A stretch of DNA of 64,000 bases from NCBI GenBank assembly GCA_032622095.1, contig CP136064.1, positions 218,874,205 to 218,938,204 of the forward strand. Direction: 5' to 3'. The notes beneath the pieces are model-generated. The model searched no databases and had not been told where the DNA came from. It saw only the letters and a program-made list of their open reading frames with translations. How positions within the stretch are numbered: position 1 is the first letter of the stretch; each line of letters opens with the position of its first letter. A program made the translations under genes and the position numbers. Positions 34,693 to 44,660 of this stretch are shown here, one piece after another. This stretch comes from Siphonodentalium dalli. Lineage: Eukaryota > Mollusca > Scaphopoda > Gadilida > Siphonodentaliidae.

Positions 34693-35121
34693 AGGTACTC
34701 AATCCGATCAGACTCTCCTAAATTACTATTTCTTTGGCTTTTGGGGTAAAAAATTCGAGTCGGGGAACTGATCAGATATCGATTGTTGAAGTTAGTTATT
34801 TCTCGAGATGTGTGAAAATATATGGCCCAGAAACACGTGGTCAAACGGAGGGTCTCGGACAAAATTGCGGATAAAGATGGATAACTCTAAAATCACGTTA
34901 TAATATAGTCAAAGTTCGTGATACTTTAGTGATAATACGGCCGTATTTTGATGAACAAAATGTTGATAAATAACAAGTTTTGAGAAATTTGATACCATAG
35001 TTGACAGTGGTTAGCATTATTTTGTTGCAATAAATCGATTCTGATAACTAAAGCGTATTTTGAAGAAATGTTGTTGTTGTATATTGATGATATGGGGACC
35101 GTCTGATCGGTTTGAGTACAT
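34693..35121. mobile_element. TTAA-flanked MITE, family M2, copy 3
   Basis: TTAA flanks both ends (34689 and 35122). The ends are AGGTACTCAATCCGATCAGA and the inverted GATCGGTTTGAGTACAT. The order of internal blocks equals copies 1 and 2, with ~90 bp of extra sequence around 34900-34970. Confidence 0.85.
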
Positions 35122-35228
35122 TTAACACGTTTTAATATTTACCAGTCTGGAAAAAATAAAATCTATAATAAAGAGCGTTCATACTGCCAAAAGCGGCAGA
35201 TAATAAAAAGCGTTCTCAATTGTGAGCT

Positions 35229-35357
35229 ATATATATTCACAGGTATTTGGAACAATAGACCCCACCACCCCAAAGACACATATAAAAGTCGTATATATAT
35301 ATTATATATGTATGTGGGGTGATGGGGTCTATTGTGCAAAATACCTGTGTATATATT
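35229..35357. repeat. Palindrome with ~52-bp arms
   Basis: CACAGGTATTTGGAACAATA...GACCCCACCACCCC is answered by the inverted GGGGTGATGGGGTC...TATTGTGCAAAATACCTGTG. The loop is a short TA-rich run. Preceding it are two AATAAA-GCGTTC phrases (35168, 35204). It is likely a tiny foldback element. Confidence 0.8.
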
Positions 35358-36556
35358 CTGATCGTTTTGATTACATATAGACGAACCTGTAACTCGGATT
35401 TACGCGATAAATCTCTATATTTTGCTTGGGTATTGCAAATCTACAGACTGCAATGTATATGATAATGGTACGCGGGTGTACTTGATTTTATTGAAACGTA
35501 AGAGTGTGCGAATTGCAAACGACCAACAGCAAAGACAATATAATCTGTTCATTTATTAGAATATGTTGAATCTGTTTGTTATCTAGCGGCACTAGATGGA
35601 ATCCATGTGAATTTTTAATTGAGACCAATATATGGAACTTGGTTCCTTTGTGTCGATATAATATAGTTTTGTTATTTCCTCCTTCTTATGAGATATTGCA
35701 TATATTACATTATTCATCACAGGAGGTTCTTCGGTGCATGAGAGTCCGAAACATCATAATACAATACACGTATTCCACGCCTATCGATTCCTGAACAATG
35801 CTAATTTCAGTTTACAGTTCACCACTGTGTTGCCTTTAAGGGGAGACGGACGTTGTGTATAAATCCAGCCAAAAATGGCAAGAAATTTTCAAAAAAGAAT
35901 TTCTCTGGATCCTTCCTGATCCTTCTGGCGAAAAATCTTGAATTTCACAAATAATCATCTTCAATGTATCTAGAATCTGAGCATTTATTACGAGACGATA
36001 AAAACAATTGATTTAAATACATTTGAGAGGTTGGAATTATTATTTCTTTTTTGTCCCCTTCGGTACCAAGAACTGCTGTATATATCCATGTTCTGCATTA
36101 ATTTGCAGCTTTGACAATTAAAGCATAGCATAGCATAGCAATAATTAATAAGTTAACACAACACTCCAATCACCAAATAGCTTATTGTCTTTGCTCCATG
36201 ATTGGAGGCTTCGTTTGTATCATAATGTTGATTATGCGAAGGAACCGAAGAAAGCGAAAAAACCAAACGAAGGAAGCGAAAAAAAAGTATGTGGCGGAGG
36301 CAGGACACCATAACGCAGTGTTAATGTTGTCTTTTTTTATTTATCAGTTAAATTGTTTTTGGGCGTGAACTTTATTCTCTCCTTTGATTTTTTGTTATCG
36401 TTGCTTTTTTTTTTAATTTAGTTTCAGTTCTCTCAATGATCATATATTTTGACTTTCCAATTTGGCCAAATTGTTTTTGAAAAATGGCCAAAAAATTAAG
36501 AAAAGGCCACAATAATTGTTTTTACCGGCGTGGATAAATAATTGTGTTACACTTAC
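35358..36556. other. No gene; short retroelement-like tail at ~36060-36140
   Basis: A (GCATA)n-type tail, AAAGCATAGCATAGCATAGC at about 36120-36140, follows TTGCAGCTTTGACAATT, like the end of a truncated LINE or SINE on the plus strand. The rest is AT-rich and unrecognised. Confidence 0.4.
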
Positions 36557-36862
36557 CAGCCTCCCTTTACATCCCCTGTATATGCCTTCGCTACTTTCGT
36601 TTATGGCATTTCCGTCGGGGCCGCGCAGGTAACACACCCGATGCTTGACGTCGTAGTACACGTTCTCACACCTGTTGTCATATGAACACGCGCGTTCACA
36701 TCGCATAACGTTACTGAGCTTGATCTCCCGATAACTTTGATGGGAAGCATGCTCTGTGACTTTGTGTATTGGACAAATCCGAGGTCCTGGGTCGGAAACG
36801 TTGCATATACGTGCAAAACACGCAATCGTGAAGGCGATCTGAAATGTGGTTGTTGACCTCAT
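36557..36862 (-). CDS. First exon of a secreted PAN/apple-like protein
   Basis: The exon starts with ATG at 36862 and runs 102 codons to a strong donor, GTAAGT, at 36556 (phase 0). Residues 1 to about 20 form a signal peptide (MRSTTTFQIAFTIACFARIC). The rest resembles a PAN/apple domain: a first cysteine at RICPIH, then MRCERACSYDNRCENVYYD, a VCYLRGP segment, and a last cysteine in RGCKG. The spacing C-x3-C-x5-C followed by a later CYL is typical of PAN modules that mediate protein or carbohydrate contacts. Frame beyond the donor is intron. Its phase-0 end cannot join directly to the phase-1 cysteine-rich exon at 22628, so it is either a separate gene or needs an intervening exon. Confidence 0.65.
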
Positions 36863-37412
36863 GCTGTCGATATGTTATATAGGCAGACCAGCAGAATGAT
36901 ATAACTTCGGCTACAGAATTGTTCACTATAAACCAAAACTGGAAAGTGTGGGATGTGCACAAGCAAAATGAAATATATATCAACTGCCAACAGCCAGAAA
37001 TAAACCATAGGTACTCATTGAAGCGAGTGAACGTGACAATTCCCAAAGGATGTACAAACAGATAGTCATTCGATTTCCACCCCTATCGGCACTCATCGAT
37101 TTCCGCTAGCAGTCTGGCAGTCGTTTTATCCACATTGATCAGCTCAGTATGCCGGGTTTATAATAATCAATGTATCACATTATTATAATCAATAAATTTG
37201 AAAAATGATCAAGGAAATATGGGTTGATACAAAAATCGGACTTGGCACTGAAAGGGTTAAACCAGAGACTTCTTGAATGCTCCCAACCTATTGGTTCAAA
37301 TTTGCAGTTTGCATTCGTCGACTAAAGACAATAATCGGAACAATAAACCTTATTCTTGGAACGGAAAACCAATCGACCAACTAGAGGTCTGATTCCATGC
37401 AATCAGATATAC
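36863..37412. other. Upstream flank of the PAN exon
   Basis: On the minus strand a TATATAA string lies only ~15 bp before the ATG, too close to act as a normal TATA box for that start. Otherwise nothing was recognised. Confidence 0.35.
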
Positions 37413-37424
37413 TTCCAAGGTAGC

Positions 37425-39469
37425 TTTACTTTACTTTAAACATATTTTTTTATTTGTAATAATACAAAGTGGATTGGGGCACAAGTTACATAACTTAATG
37501 AGCCCCTCTCCAGTATACATTGTTACAAAATTACATAATTGACAAAGTGGCACAATAAGTAACTTATTTACAGCTGTGTGGAATGTGAGAGAATGGTGAC
37601 TGGTGAAGGGTGATCTTGCGAATCGTTAGGAAAGGATGATGTAAGGTGGTGGGGGTGCCAACGTCGATTGTGTTTATTTAAAACATTGTTATGGCCGAGC
37701 AAGTACCAGGTCGAAAAAAGCAATAAACAACAATAAACATATTTATGTCCTACTTATTAATTAAGTTAATATCATTTGTCAGAAACGTTTAGTTTCCGTA
37801 ATAAAATGTTGTACTATTTTGAACAATTTCACATTTTGTTTTATATCTATGTTTTGGATGCCAGAAAGTAAATCATTCATATGTGTTAATTTGAGTCCTT
37901 CTCTGTGTAGCGAATGATACATTTCTATTCGTTCTGATTGGTACAGGGAACACATGAAAAGGTAATGATATGCTTCTTCGCATTGGTTGCCGCATGCGCA
38001 ATGTGGGCTGTCAGATATGTAGTTTTGGAATTTATCAGACTTTAGGTCACTGCAATAGTTCCGTAATTTTGCGTGAAGTACGTTACATTGCCTGCGTCCC
38101 GTGTAGAAATACCTCGGGGGTCTAGTGACGGGGTCAATTATTCTAAGATACGTTTTGAAATCTGAAATTGTGGGGGCATCTGTTATTACGGACGGCATGT
38201 CATTCCACGCTTTTATGGTTGAAGGGAAAAATGACTTTTTGTAATTCTCAGTGTTACTGAAATATGTGTAAAATTTTTCGGGATATCTGAATTCATACTC
38301 TGATATGTCAGCTATTCTGGGTGGTAATATGTTTGTGAGATAAATAGGGGCATTCCGATTGATAATGTTGTACATAGTTTGTAATTTGTGTAATTCACGC
38401 CTCCTCCTCAGTGGGGGCCAGCCTACTTCTTTCATTGTGTTTATATCAAAGACTGATCGTGTGAGTCCACTGACTATTCTGGCTGCATCAATGTGTAACC
38501 GTTCAAGTTTATCCATTTGATATTTAGGTGCATTTGCCCATACTACATCGGCATAATCGTATAATGGTAAAATATACGTTTTATATATGTTTTCTAGGGT
38601 CTTCCTATCGAGCTGGTATTTAAATCTTCTTAGTTGTGATAAACGCGAGGCTATTCTTTTAATAGTTGCATTGATATGATTGTTCCATGACATATTTGAT
38701 TGGAGTTCAAGACCGAGGTGTTTATGTGTCTCAACAAAGGATATAGTATCATTATTAAAGGTTAAATTAGGAGTATCGCCGGATGTACCAGTCAAAGAGT
38801 ACGACATGCCCATCGTTTTTGAGGGATTAAAATTGACTAGCCAATTGTTTGACCATCTTGATATGTTTTCAAGATCCTTGTTCATGGTTTGCGCCAATTC
38901 ATTTAGGTCGTGGTGCTCGTTAGTAATGCAAGTGTCGTCAGCGTACATTCTCGTAACAGAACAGATGTTGTCTGCTAAATCATTGATGTAAACCAAAAAT
39001 GAAAAGGGCCTAGGATTTAGCCTTGTGGCACGCCCGCTGGGATGATCTCGTAGCTATAAAAGCTGTTGTTAACTAATACGCGCTGCTGTCGGTTATTTAA
39101 ATAGTCTCCTAGCCATTTCAAAGATTTACCACGAACTCCATAACTTGAAAGTTTATGTATTAGTCCCCTGTGCCAAACTCTCTCGAATGCCTTTGATATA
39201 TCACAAAAAATAGAACATGTATACAGTCCATTGTCGATAGATTGACACAGGTGATTGTATAGATCTATGAGTTGATGAGAAGTGCTTTGCCCTGGCATGA
39301 AACCCGATTGACGTAAGAATAGTAGTTCGTTTTTTTTAAAGAAATCCCTGATCTGTTTTAATACAACTTTCTCAAATATTTTTCCCAAGCAGGGTAGAAG
39401 GGAAATAGGACGATAGTTCTTGCTATCAGCGGGTCGTCTTTTTTAAAGATGGGGACAACATTAGCCTTT
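37425..39469 (-). mobile_element. 5'-truncated LINE-D with 12-bp target-site duplication
   Basis: The element is bounded by TTCCAAGGTAGC at 37413-37424 and again at 39470-39481, a convincing 12-bp duplication. It runs from inside the RT fingers (reading KANVVPIFKK) to a 3' end whose complement is AAATATGTTTAAAGTAAAGT. The 3' UTR is 37425-37778. It is the same family as the LINE at 55.1-59.1 kb but lacks endonuclease and N-terminus. Truncation at the 5' end is the usual outcome of aborted target-primed reverse transcription. Confidence 0.9.
37779..39388 (-). pseudogene. LINE-D reverse transcriptase and C-terminal domain, one main frameshift
   Basis: The upstream piece (39388-39017) has RQSGFMPGQST, FCDISKAFERVWHRGL and ends at AGVPQG. 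The frame shifts at about 39010. The downstream piece (38996-37779, 405 codons) has VYINDLADN, the intact catalytic MYADDT, the HKHLGLEL thumb motif, YILPLYDYADVVW, and a C-terminal CACGNQCEEAYHYLFMC zinc-knuckle-like motif. The loss of only one frame suggests a fairly recent insertion. Confidence 0.9.
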
Positions 39470-39481
39470 TTCCAAGGTAGC

Positions 39482-39899
39482 GACATCCCATATATGGTAT
39501 AACATTGATCGTTGAAATTTATTTGTTTCTTGGAACACTGGTTATAACTTACCCCAGAATTTTAGAGCAGCTCTCGATATATTGATTATTATATTATATT
39601 CCTATTAAATTATGATGGGAACCGAAACTATAAGGTTGCCCGATGAAAGGATTTCTGAAGGATATCTCTGATATTCTCCATAGGTTCAATGTATATCAAT
39701 ATCTTCCATCTTTTTCAGAAACGGGTTTCTTTCCGGTTCAGGCCACGTGTAATAAAATTGTCGGAGATTGTGTCTTTGTTCACTATATATACTCACGCGA
39801 GGTGAGTCAGAGTGATCAGAGAGACAATTATGATTTCTCTTCAAGGTAAAGCCCGACATCCAGTCACTGTGGAAACTTTGGCAGCTCTCTCTCTCAAAT
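39482..39899. other. No recognisable feature
   Basis: Flank of LINE-D. The ORF at 39643-39849 has no motif. Confidence 0.35.
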
Positions 39900-40145
39900 C
39901 TTTCATTTCGTTGTCATTTACCATGTGATAGCACAGGTTGGAGGAAAGGATGCACACACGCTACGCGTTTCTTCCATTTATTTCTACAAGAGTTATGACC
40001 CTTGTCTGACTTGGAAATTTGTGGATTGCTGTGTCCGTACCCACGGGGTCTCACCTGCCCCGTGAGAACTGGTTCGCATTCAGTTTTAGACACGTTATCA
40101 GGTATATAATGTATGTGTGAGCGTTCATCGATAGTTATAACAATA
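39900..40145. repeat. Dispersed repeat R3, copy at 40 kb
   Basis: It has GTGATAGCACAG, GAGGAAAGGAT, GAGTTATGACCCTTGTCTGA, CTTGGAAATTTGTGGATT, then GGTCTCACCTGCC and GAGAACTGGTTCGCATTCAG. The same modules occur at 42960-43510, with the last block there in inverted orientation. Confidence 0.7.
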
Positions 40146-40202
40146 CTATCCATTCATTGGATCAATGTCGTCGGCCAAACTTCGAAATATCGAACCGATC
40201 AG

Positions 40203-40706
40203 TTGGCGGTGGGTATGCTGTTAAAATATTCACCTCCGTCAAAAACCGCCATAAACAGAAAGAATAGTAAAATATAGACAGACCTTGTTCTTACACCAAT
40301 CAGAAATATGGCATAAACAGTATGTTATTGTCATTTTTTTCCTTTGTTATGTAAACAAAAGCAAAAAACGTTACCTTACCTGCCTTTTGTTTAGATCCGG
40401 ATATGGTAAACATAAAGAGGGTTATTTGTTACTGTTTTCCTGATATGTAAATAATAAAGAGCGTTTATATCATTTGTGTGTGATTAACCAATAGAATTGC
40501 GCGGTGTTATGTAAACAGAAGCACAACTTCTGTAACACGAGCAGTCTCTTGTTTACGTACACCATCGTACGTCTTGACGACAATATACTATTTACGCGCT
40601 GATTATGTTTAGCATATGAACGAAACTATATATATATTAATATTCCATCTGTTGATGGCGATTTGAACAAATATGAATATTTCTGCAACGAACGCCGCCC
40701 GTGCCT
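40203..40706. mobile_element. M1 MITE, copy 2, left end missing
   Basis: Matches 21800-22308 almost throughout (GGCGGTGGGTATGCTGTTAA, ACCTCCGTCAAAAACCGCC, AGATCCGGATATGGTAAACA). The right end CGCCCGTGCCT is followed by TTAA at 40707. The left terminal ~15 bp are absent, and only one right end is present. Confidence 0.8.
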
Positions 40707-42142
40707 TTAAATGCTATTTTCGCTACAAAAGCACTCTTTACCAGCTGATTTTTGCTAATATTTCTGCTTGTCCTAACGCGATTCGTATATATACTATAGC
40801 TATTGTATACCGAGTTTATGTATATTTTTGGCACATGTATTGTTAGTGTGATCTCAAGCCTCTTTGTGTCCAGAATATAACCATAATTATTGCGCGTGTG
40901 GTTAGAACATTGTCTCAATTATTCCCTGATCGGAGTTATATATAGACAGGGACGTGTTGACAGTGAAACCCGTGTGTATGTTAAAGACGTTTCGCCCGAA
41001 TATTTGTAGAAGTTTTCATGCATGGACCAACATGAATACGAAGACCAGTATGAGGTAACAACTTGGGTTTTCTTGAGTTGTGTATTAAGCATATTTCGAG
41101 GTAAGTAGTTTTACATTTTAGCTATATGCTCGTTCCTGTGGGTAATGTTAAAATATTTTTAACTTGTTAAAATGGCACATACCTCTCATATACCAATTCC
41201 CTGTATTGTTTTATTTTTCAGAGCAATTTCAGGAGCTCCTATTGCCAACATAAGGGCGAATATTCAGATGGATCACGCATTTTCTGCTCACCAAACCGAG
41301 GAAATTGTTTTATTAGTAAAGAAGGATAGCCCTGCCAAACATGGAAAGGTCATATATAGAATGATTCGATTTGGCACTACACCAAGTAACATGACTCCAG
41401 CATTTGGGTGGCGCGTGAATCGGGACTCCATGATGCTAGAACCAAAAAACCGCGGAACCAAGTCCCGAAGTTCATCATAAACTTATAAATTGAAATGAAA
41501 TTTATCACGGGTAATCAGTGATATGTGGTGTCACTGGTACTGTACTACAACTAGCAATTGTAAATGCGTCCAAATGCCTGCGAAGAATGTGTTTACTGCT
41601 GCAAAATCTACAGTTAAATGGCAAGGCATCGGATCGGAACTGGGGCATTTGATCGAATGCGAACAAAAATGATAACATAAGATCAGAGGGACACCGTAGT
41701 ATTTTCGACTCATTTCAAAAGTCGTCTCTTGTGACTTAGACGTGAAATATGACCACGATCGGTGGTCTGAGAGTGAGGAGTTATAGGAAACTGGCCCTAC
41801 AATCGACAAAAACACACGCGGTTGGTGTGTATTAAATGTAATTAGTGGGACCCGGAAGTTCGTGTATATATTGTACATATGCTGCAACATTCTCAATCTT
41901 TTGTATATATCTTCTAATTGTATCTCAATATCTATTTGATAAGAGAATAAACGTATTATTATACAGATGGTGAACTATGCCTGAGTTGGACGAAGCCAGA
42001 TGAAACTCTGGTGGAAGTAGTCGGACAAGTTTCCATTGAAAATGCAATGAGTGATCGCTGTCTTGAACATATGACAACAAGCACACAATTTTCAGCTAAA
42101 ACATCAAATAAACTATTGGATCGATAGCATAGAGTCATATAA
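40707..42142. other. No supported gene; possible cryptic exons at 41.02-41.48 kb
   Basis: A small ATG frame at 41022 runs into GTAACA (41055) or GTAAGT (41101). A good acceptor (TTTTATTTTTCAG) precedes 41222. None of the three frames across that junction gives a long protein: the only long frame (about 70 codons to 41480) needs phase 2, which neither donor supplies. The rest (41500-42140) shows no recognisable feature. Confidence 0.35.
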
Positions 42143-42290
42143 GAAATGAACGGCGGTTTCAATGTGGTCATGGGATTTTGACGCGAGAAAAATTCAGCAA
42201 ACTGCATGAACCCCGAAGGGGTTCATGCGGAGTTGGCTGATTTTTTATCGCGGTCAAAACCCATGACCACGTTGAATCCGCCGTTTATTA
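42143..42290. repeat. Palindrome with ~72-bp arms
   Basis: The left arm 42143-42214 and right arm 42217-42290 are inverted copies. They include AACGGCGG, GTGGTCATGGG and a perfect tip GCATGAACCCCGAAGGGGTTCATGC (given here by position 42203-42227). It is probably a tiny foldback element. Confidence 0.85.
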
Positions 42291-42360
42291 TTTATATTTA
42301 TATACTTACGCTCTTTAAAACACTTCTCCAAATACGTCCGTTATTTCGTCAAAAACACTT

Positions 42361-42535
42361 TTTCAAATATCTCCGTTATTTCGTTTATAAAAATAATTTC
42401 TATATTTCGCTCTATATTTCGCCCTATTTCGCTATTTCGTTGTATTTTCCTATTTCGTTTTTCGTACTATTTCGCTGTATTTTCATATTTCGCTTTTTCG
42501 TTGTATTTCATATTTCGATAATTCGCTATATTTGA
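42361..42535 (+). repeat. TATTTCG-type short tandem repeats
   Basis: TATTTCG or ATTTCGC/T recurs about 14 times at irregular 8-15-bp spacing. It gives one CpG per unit in otherwise AT-rich DNA. Confidence 0.75.
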
Positions 42536-42752
42536 CATATTATGAGATATGGGATTATATGATAACCAACATTATGATAGTCAATCGAACATCTCGTGCC
42601 ACCCGTGCTCGCGATTAGATGCCACTAGCCATCCAATCGTGATCTTTCGAACCTCGATTACATATTGTTCGCTATCAAATCCTTGGCGTATTGGCTGACT
42701 AGATACTCAAGCAGTCGGTAATGTCCGACAATCCCCGGTGATTTCCGGGACC

Positions 42753-42823
42753 AATGTGTTCATAAACCTATGAACGACATTGGAAATGACGTCACGTTAC
42801 GTTCATAGGTTTATGAACGCATT
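42753..42823. repeat. Inverted repeat, 24-bp arms
   Basis: AATGTGTTCATAAACCTATG... and the inverted ...CATAGGTTTATGAACGCATT flank a 23-bp spacer containing TGACGTCA. Confidence 0.85.
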
Positions 42824-42959
42824 GAATAAGGGGGCGTGTCTACCGTAACGCTATGGGGAAATCGGAAGAGATATTAGGGGTATGTAAATATTTGAAAAAT
42901 AACCGTAGCATCAAATGTAGATTAATCTCACCTTCGTCTGTGCAAAATGCCTCTTATCT

Positions 42960-43515
42960 GAGATGATCTGTTTTCTCGATCTGAAACGAACCGTGACATT
43001 GGCGAATGCGCACTTTGTCCAAAACTGAATGCGAACCAGTTCTCACGTGGCAGGTGAGACCCATTAATGTTTACCAGAGTTACGGCTCTTGACTTGGATA
43101 TTGTTGAATTGTGTGTCCGAATGAACATTTCACTTGTAAATCTGGCGTGCCTATAATCGGATATGAATGTTCTTTGGTGTGATGGAAGCACCAATTGTGG
43201 GAAGGTCACCCACACATTACGGGTTCGTCCATTCATTTTAACCAGAGTTACGGCCCTTGTTTGACTTGGGAATTTGTGTATCCTGTGTCGATCCGAAAGA
43301 ACATTTCAGCTTGAAACTAGGACAAAGATAATCGGATTCAGCTTTGGTATGGTGATAGCACAGCTGTGGAGGAAATGATACCGACTTACTACATGTTTTG
43401 TCCATTCAGAGTTATAGCCTGTATAGTTTGTGTCTGTATGAAAATTTCAGCTTGTAACTTGAGCATGGATAATCAGATTTGGTTATGCGTTGGCAGCACA
43501 GTTTAAGGGGAAGAA
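42960..43515 (+). repeat. R3 tandem copies, ~170-180-bp unit
   Basis: About three units. Each has GAGTTACGGCTCTTG or GAGTTACGGCCCTTG or GAGTTATAGCC, then TTGACTTGG, GAACATTTCA or AAAATTTCAGCTTG, and ATAATCGGAT. The first is preceded by GAATGCGAACCAGTTCTCAC. A related unit lies at 39.9-40.1 kb. Confidence 0.75.
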
Positions 43516-44340
43516 TATTCACTTCTTTAATTTAGAAAAATTCCCATCCATAGAAATATATAGTATTGCCCACTCTCTAAACTGAGCGTTGGTGCATATG
43601 CCATGTTGGAGTTGCACTTGTTATATATATTGCGGCATCATTTAGAAGAATGTTCGGTGTTGATCCAGTCCCATCTAACTGGAATGTTAGGGCTCGTGTA
43701 ATTTGCTCACCAATGGTCATTACAGATGGACATGTTGGTAAAATACAATAACATTCGTAAAACATTAAATAAAATGAAAACCGTCGGGGCAGTTCGAAGA
43801 GGAATGGGCGGGTTACCAGAAACACAGGTAATTTGAATAATCCATACGCATAGGTATATATACAATATTAGATATTTCGCTATTTAATTTGATATAAACC
43901 CGCTGCACAGTGAAATGTAAGATAGGTTTATTGTACCTGAAATTGACATTTATTTTTCCATTTTCCGTTTTGTTTTATTGACGACTATTACGTTCGCTTC
44001 ATCTTCGAGTTTATGTTTTTGTTGAAGCATGTGACATTGAATTAAAGCAATTACATTCGCCATTTAAGAAAAATACCACCTGTTGGCGGATGGCCAATTA
44101 ATATGGTCAATTTCATTCTATTGTAGACACTATTTTACTATAATCAATTATCTAGTACATTACAATGCCAAGAACCGTTGTCGAGTGTAAATTTCGAATA
44201 ATAATGTAGCAATTATGTTCATAGTATGCTAATGACAGCCACGTGTCCACTACACCACATATAGAACAATCGTACGCCATATATAACCCTTGTTGTAAAA
44301 CCCAAACCAGCATATGACTAGAGTAAAACACCCCGATATT
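43516..44340. other. No supported gene
   Basis: A minus-strand frame at 43577-43740 could encode a short piece (IGEQITRALTFQLDGTGS...), but no acceptor was found and no family is recognised. The rest is AT-rich. Confidence 0.3.
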
Positions 44341-44660
44341 GGTTCTTCGTTTGGTTTTTTTCGGGGAACAAAAACCATTTATGAAGAACCATTTGAATGC
44401 ACCCTGTGGACAAAATTAAGAACCCCGGTTTCTGTTGGATTGGTTCCGATGGATGAGATTGAAGAAGCAAAATTTTATGCAACTGTGAAGAACCAACAGG
44501 TTCTTTGCTTTGTTGCTTTTGAAGAACCGAGCGTGTGGCAAAGAACCATCTGGTTGTTTATTTGGTTCTTCCTTCTTCGTGAAGCAAATCGTTACCTGCT
44601 TCACGAAGATCAGTTGGTTCGTGAAATGATAGCGCCCTGGGTAAATGAAAAACAAATATT
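44341..44660. repeat. Inverted-repeat cluster of GGTTCTT/AAGAACC
   Basis: A ~50-bp hairpin at 44341-44390 begins GGTTCTTCG and ends GAAGAACC. A second at about 44574-44609 has CTTCGTGAAGC against GCTTCACGAAG. In between, GGTTCTT or AAGAACC recurs about eight times in both orientations. This structure explains the 125-codon plus frame (44314-44691) and its minus-strand shadow, neither of which has a recognisable domain. Confidence 0.65.

Noticed and set aside
22509-36862. Single gene from the PAN exon through the cysteine-rich exon to FReD gene 1
   Set aside because: The PAN exon ends in phase 0 and the next exon needs phase 1; without an intervening exon the frame would break.
41022-41480. 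Two-exon gene with donor GTAAGT at 41101 and acceptor at 41221
   Set aside because: The joined frame stops within about ten codons; the long frame in the second part needs a phase neither donor supplies.
43577-43825. Short minus-strand frame with IGEQITRALTFQLDGTGS
   Set aside because: Looks protein-like, but no acceptor was found and no family is recognised; left unannotated as a gene.
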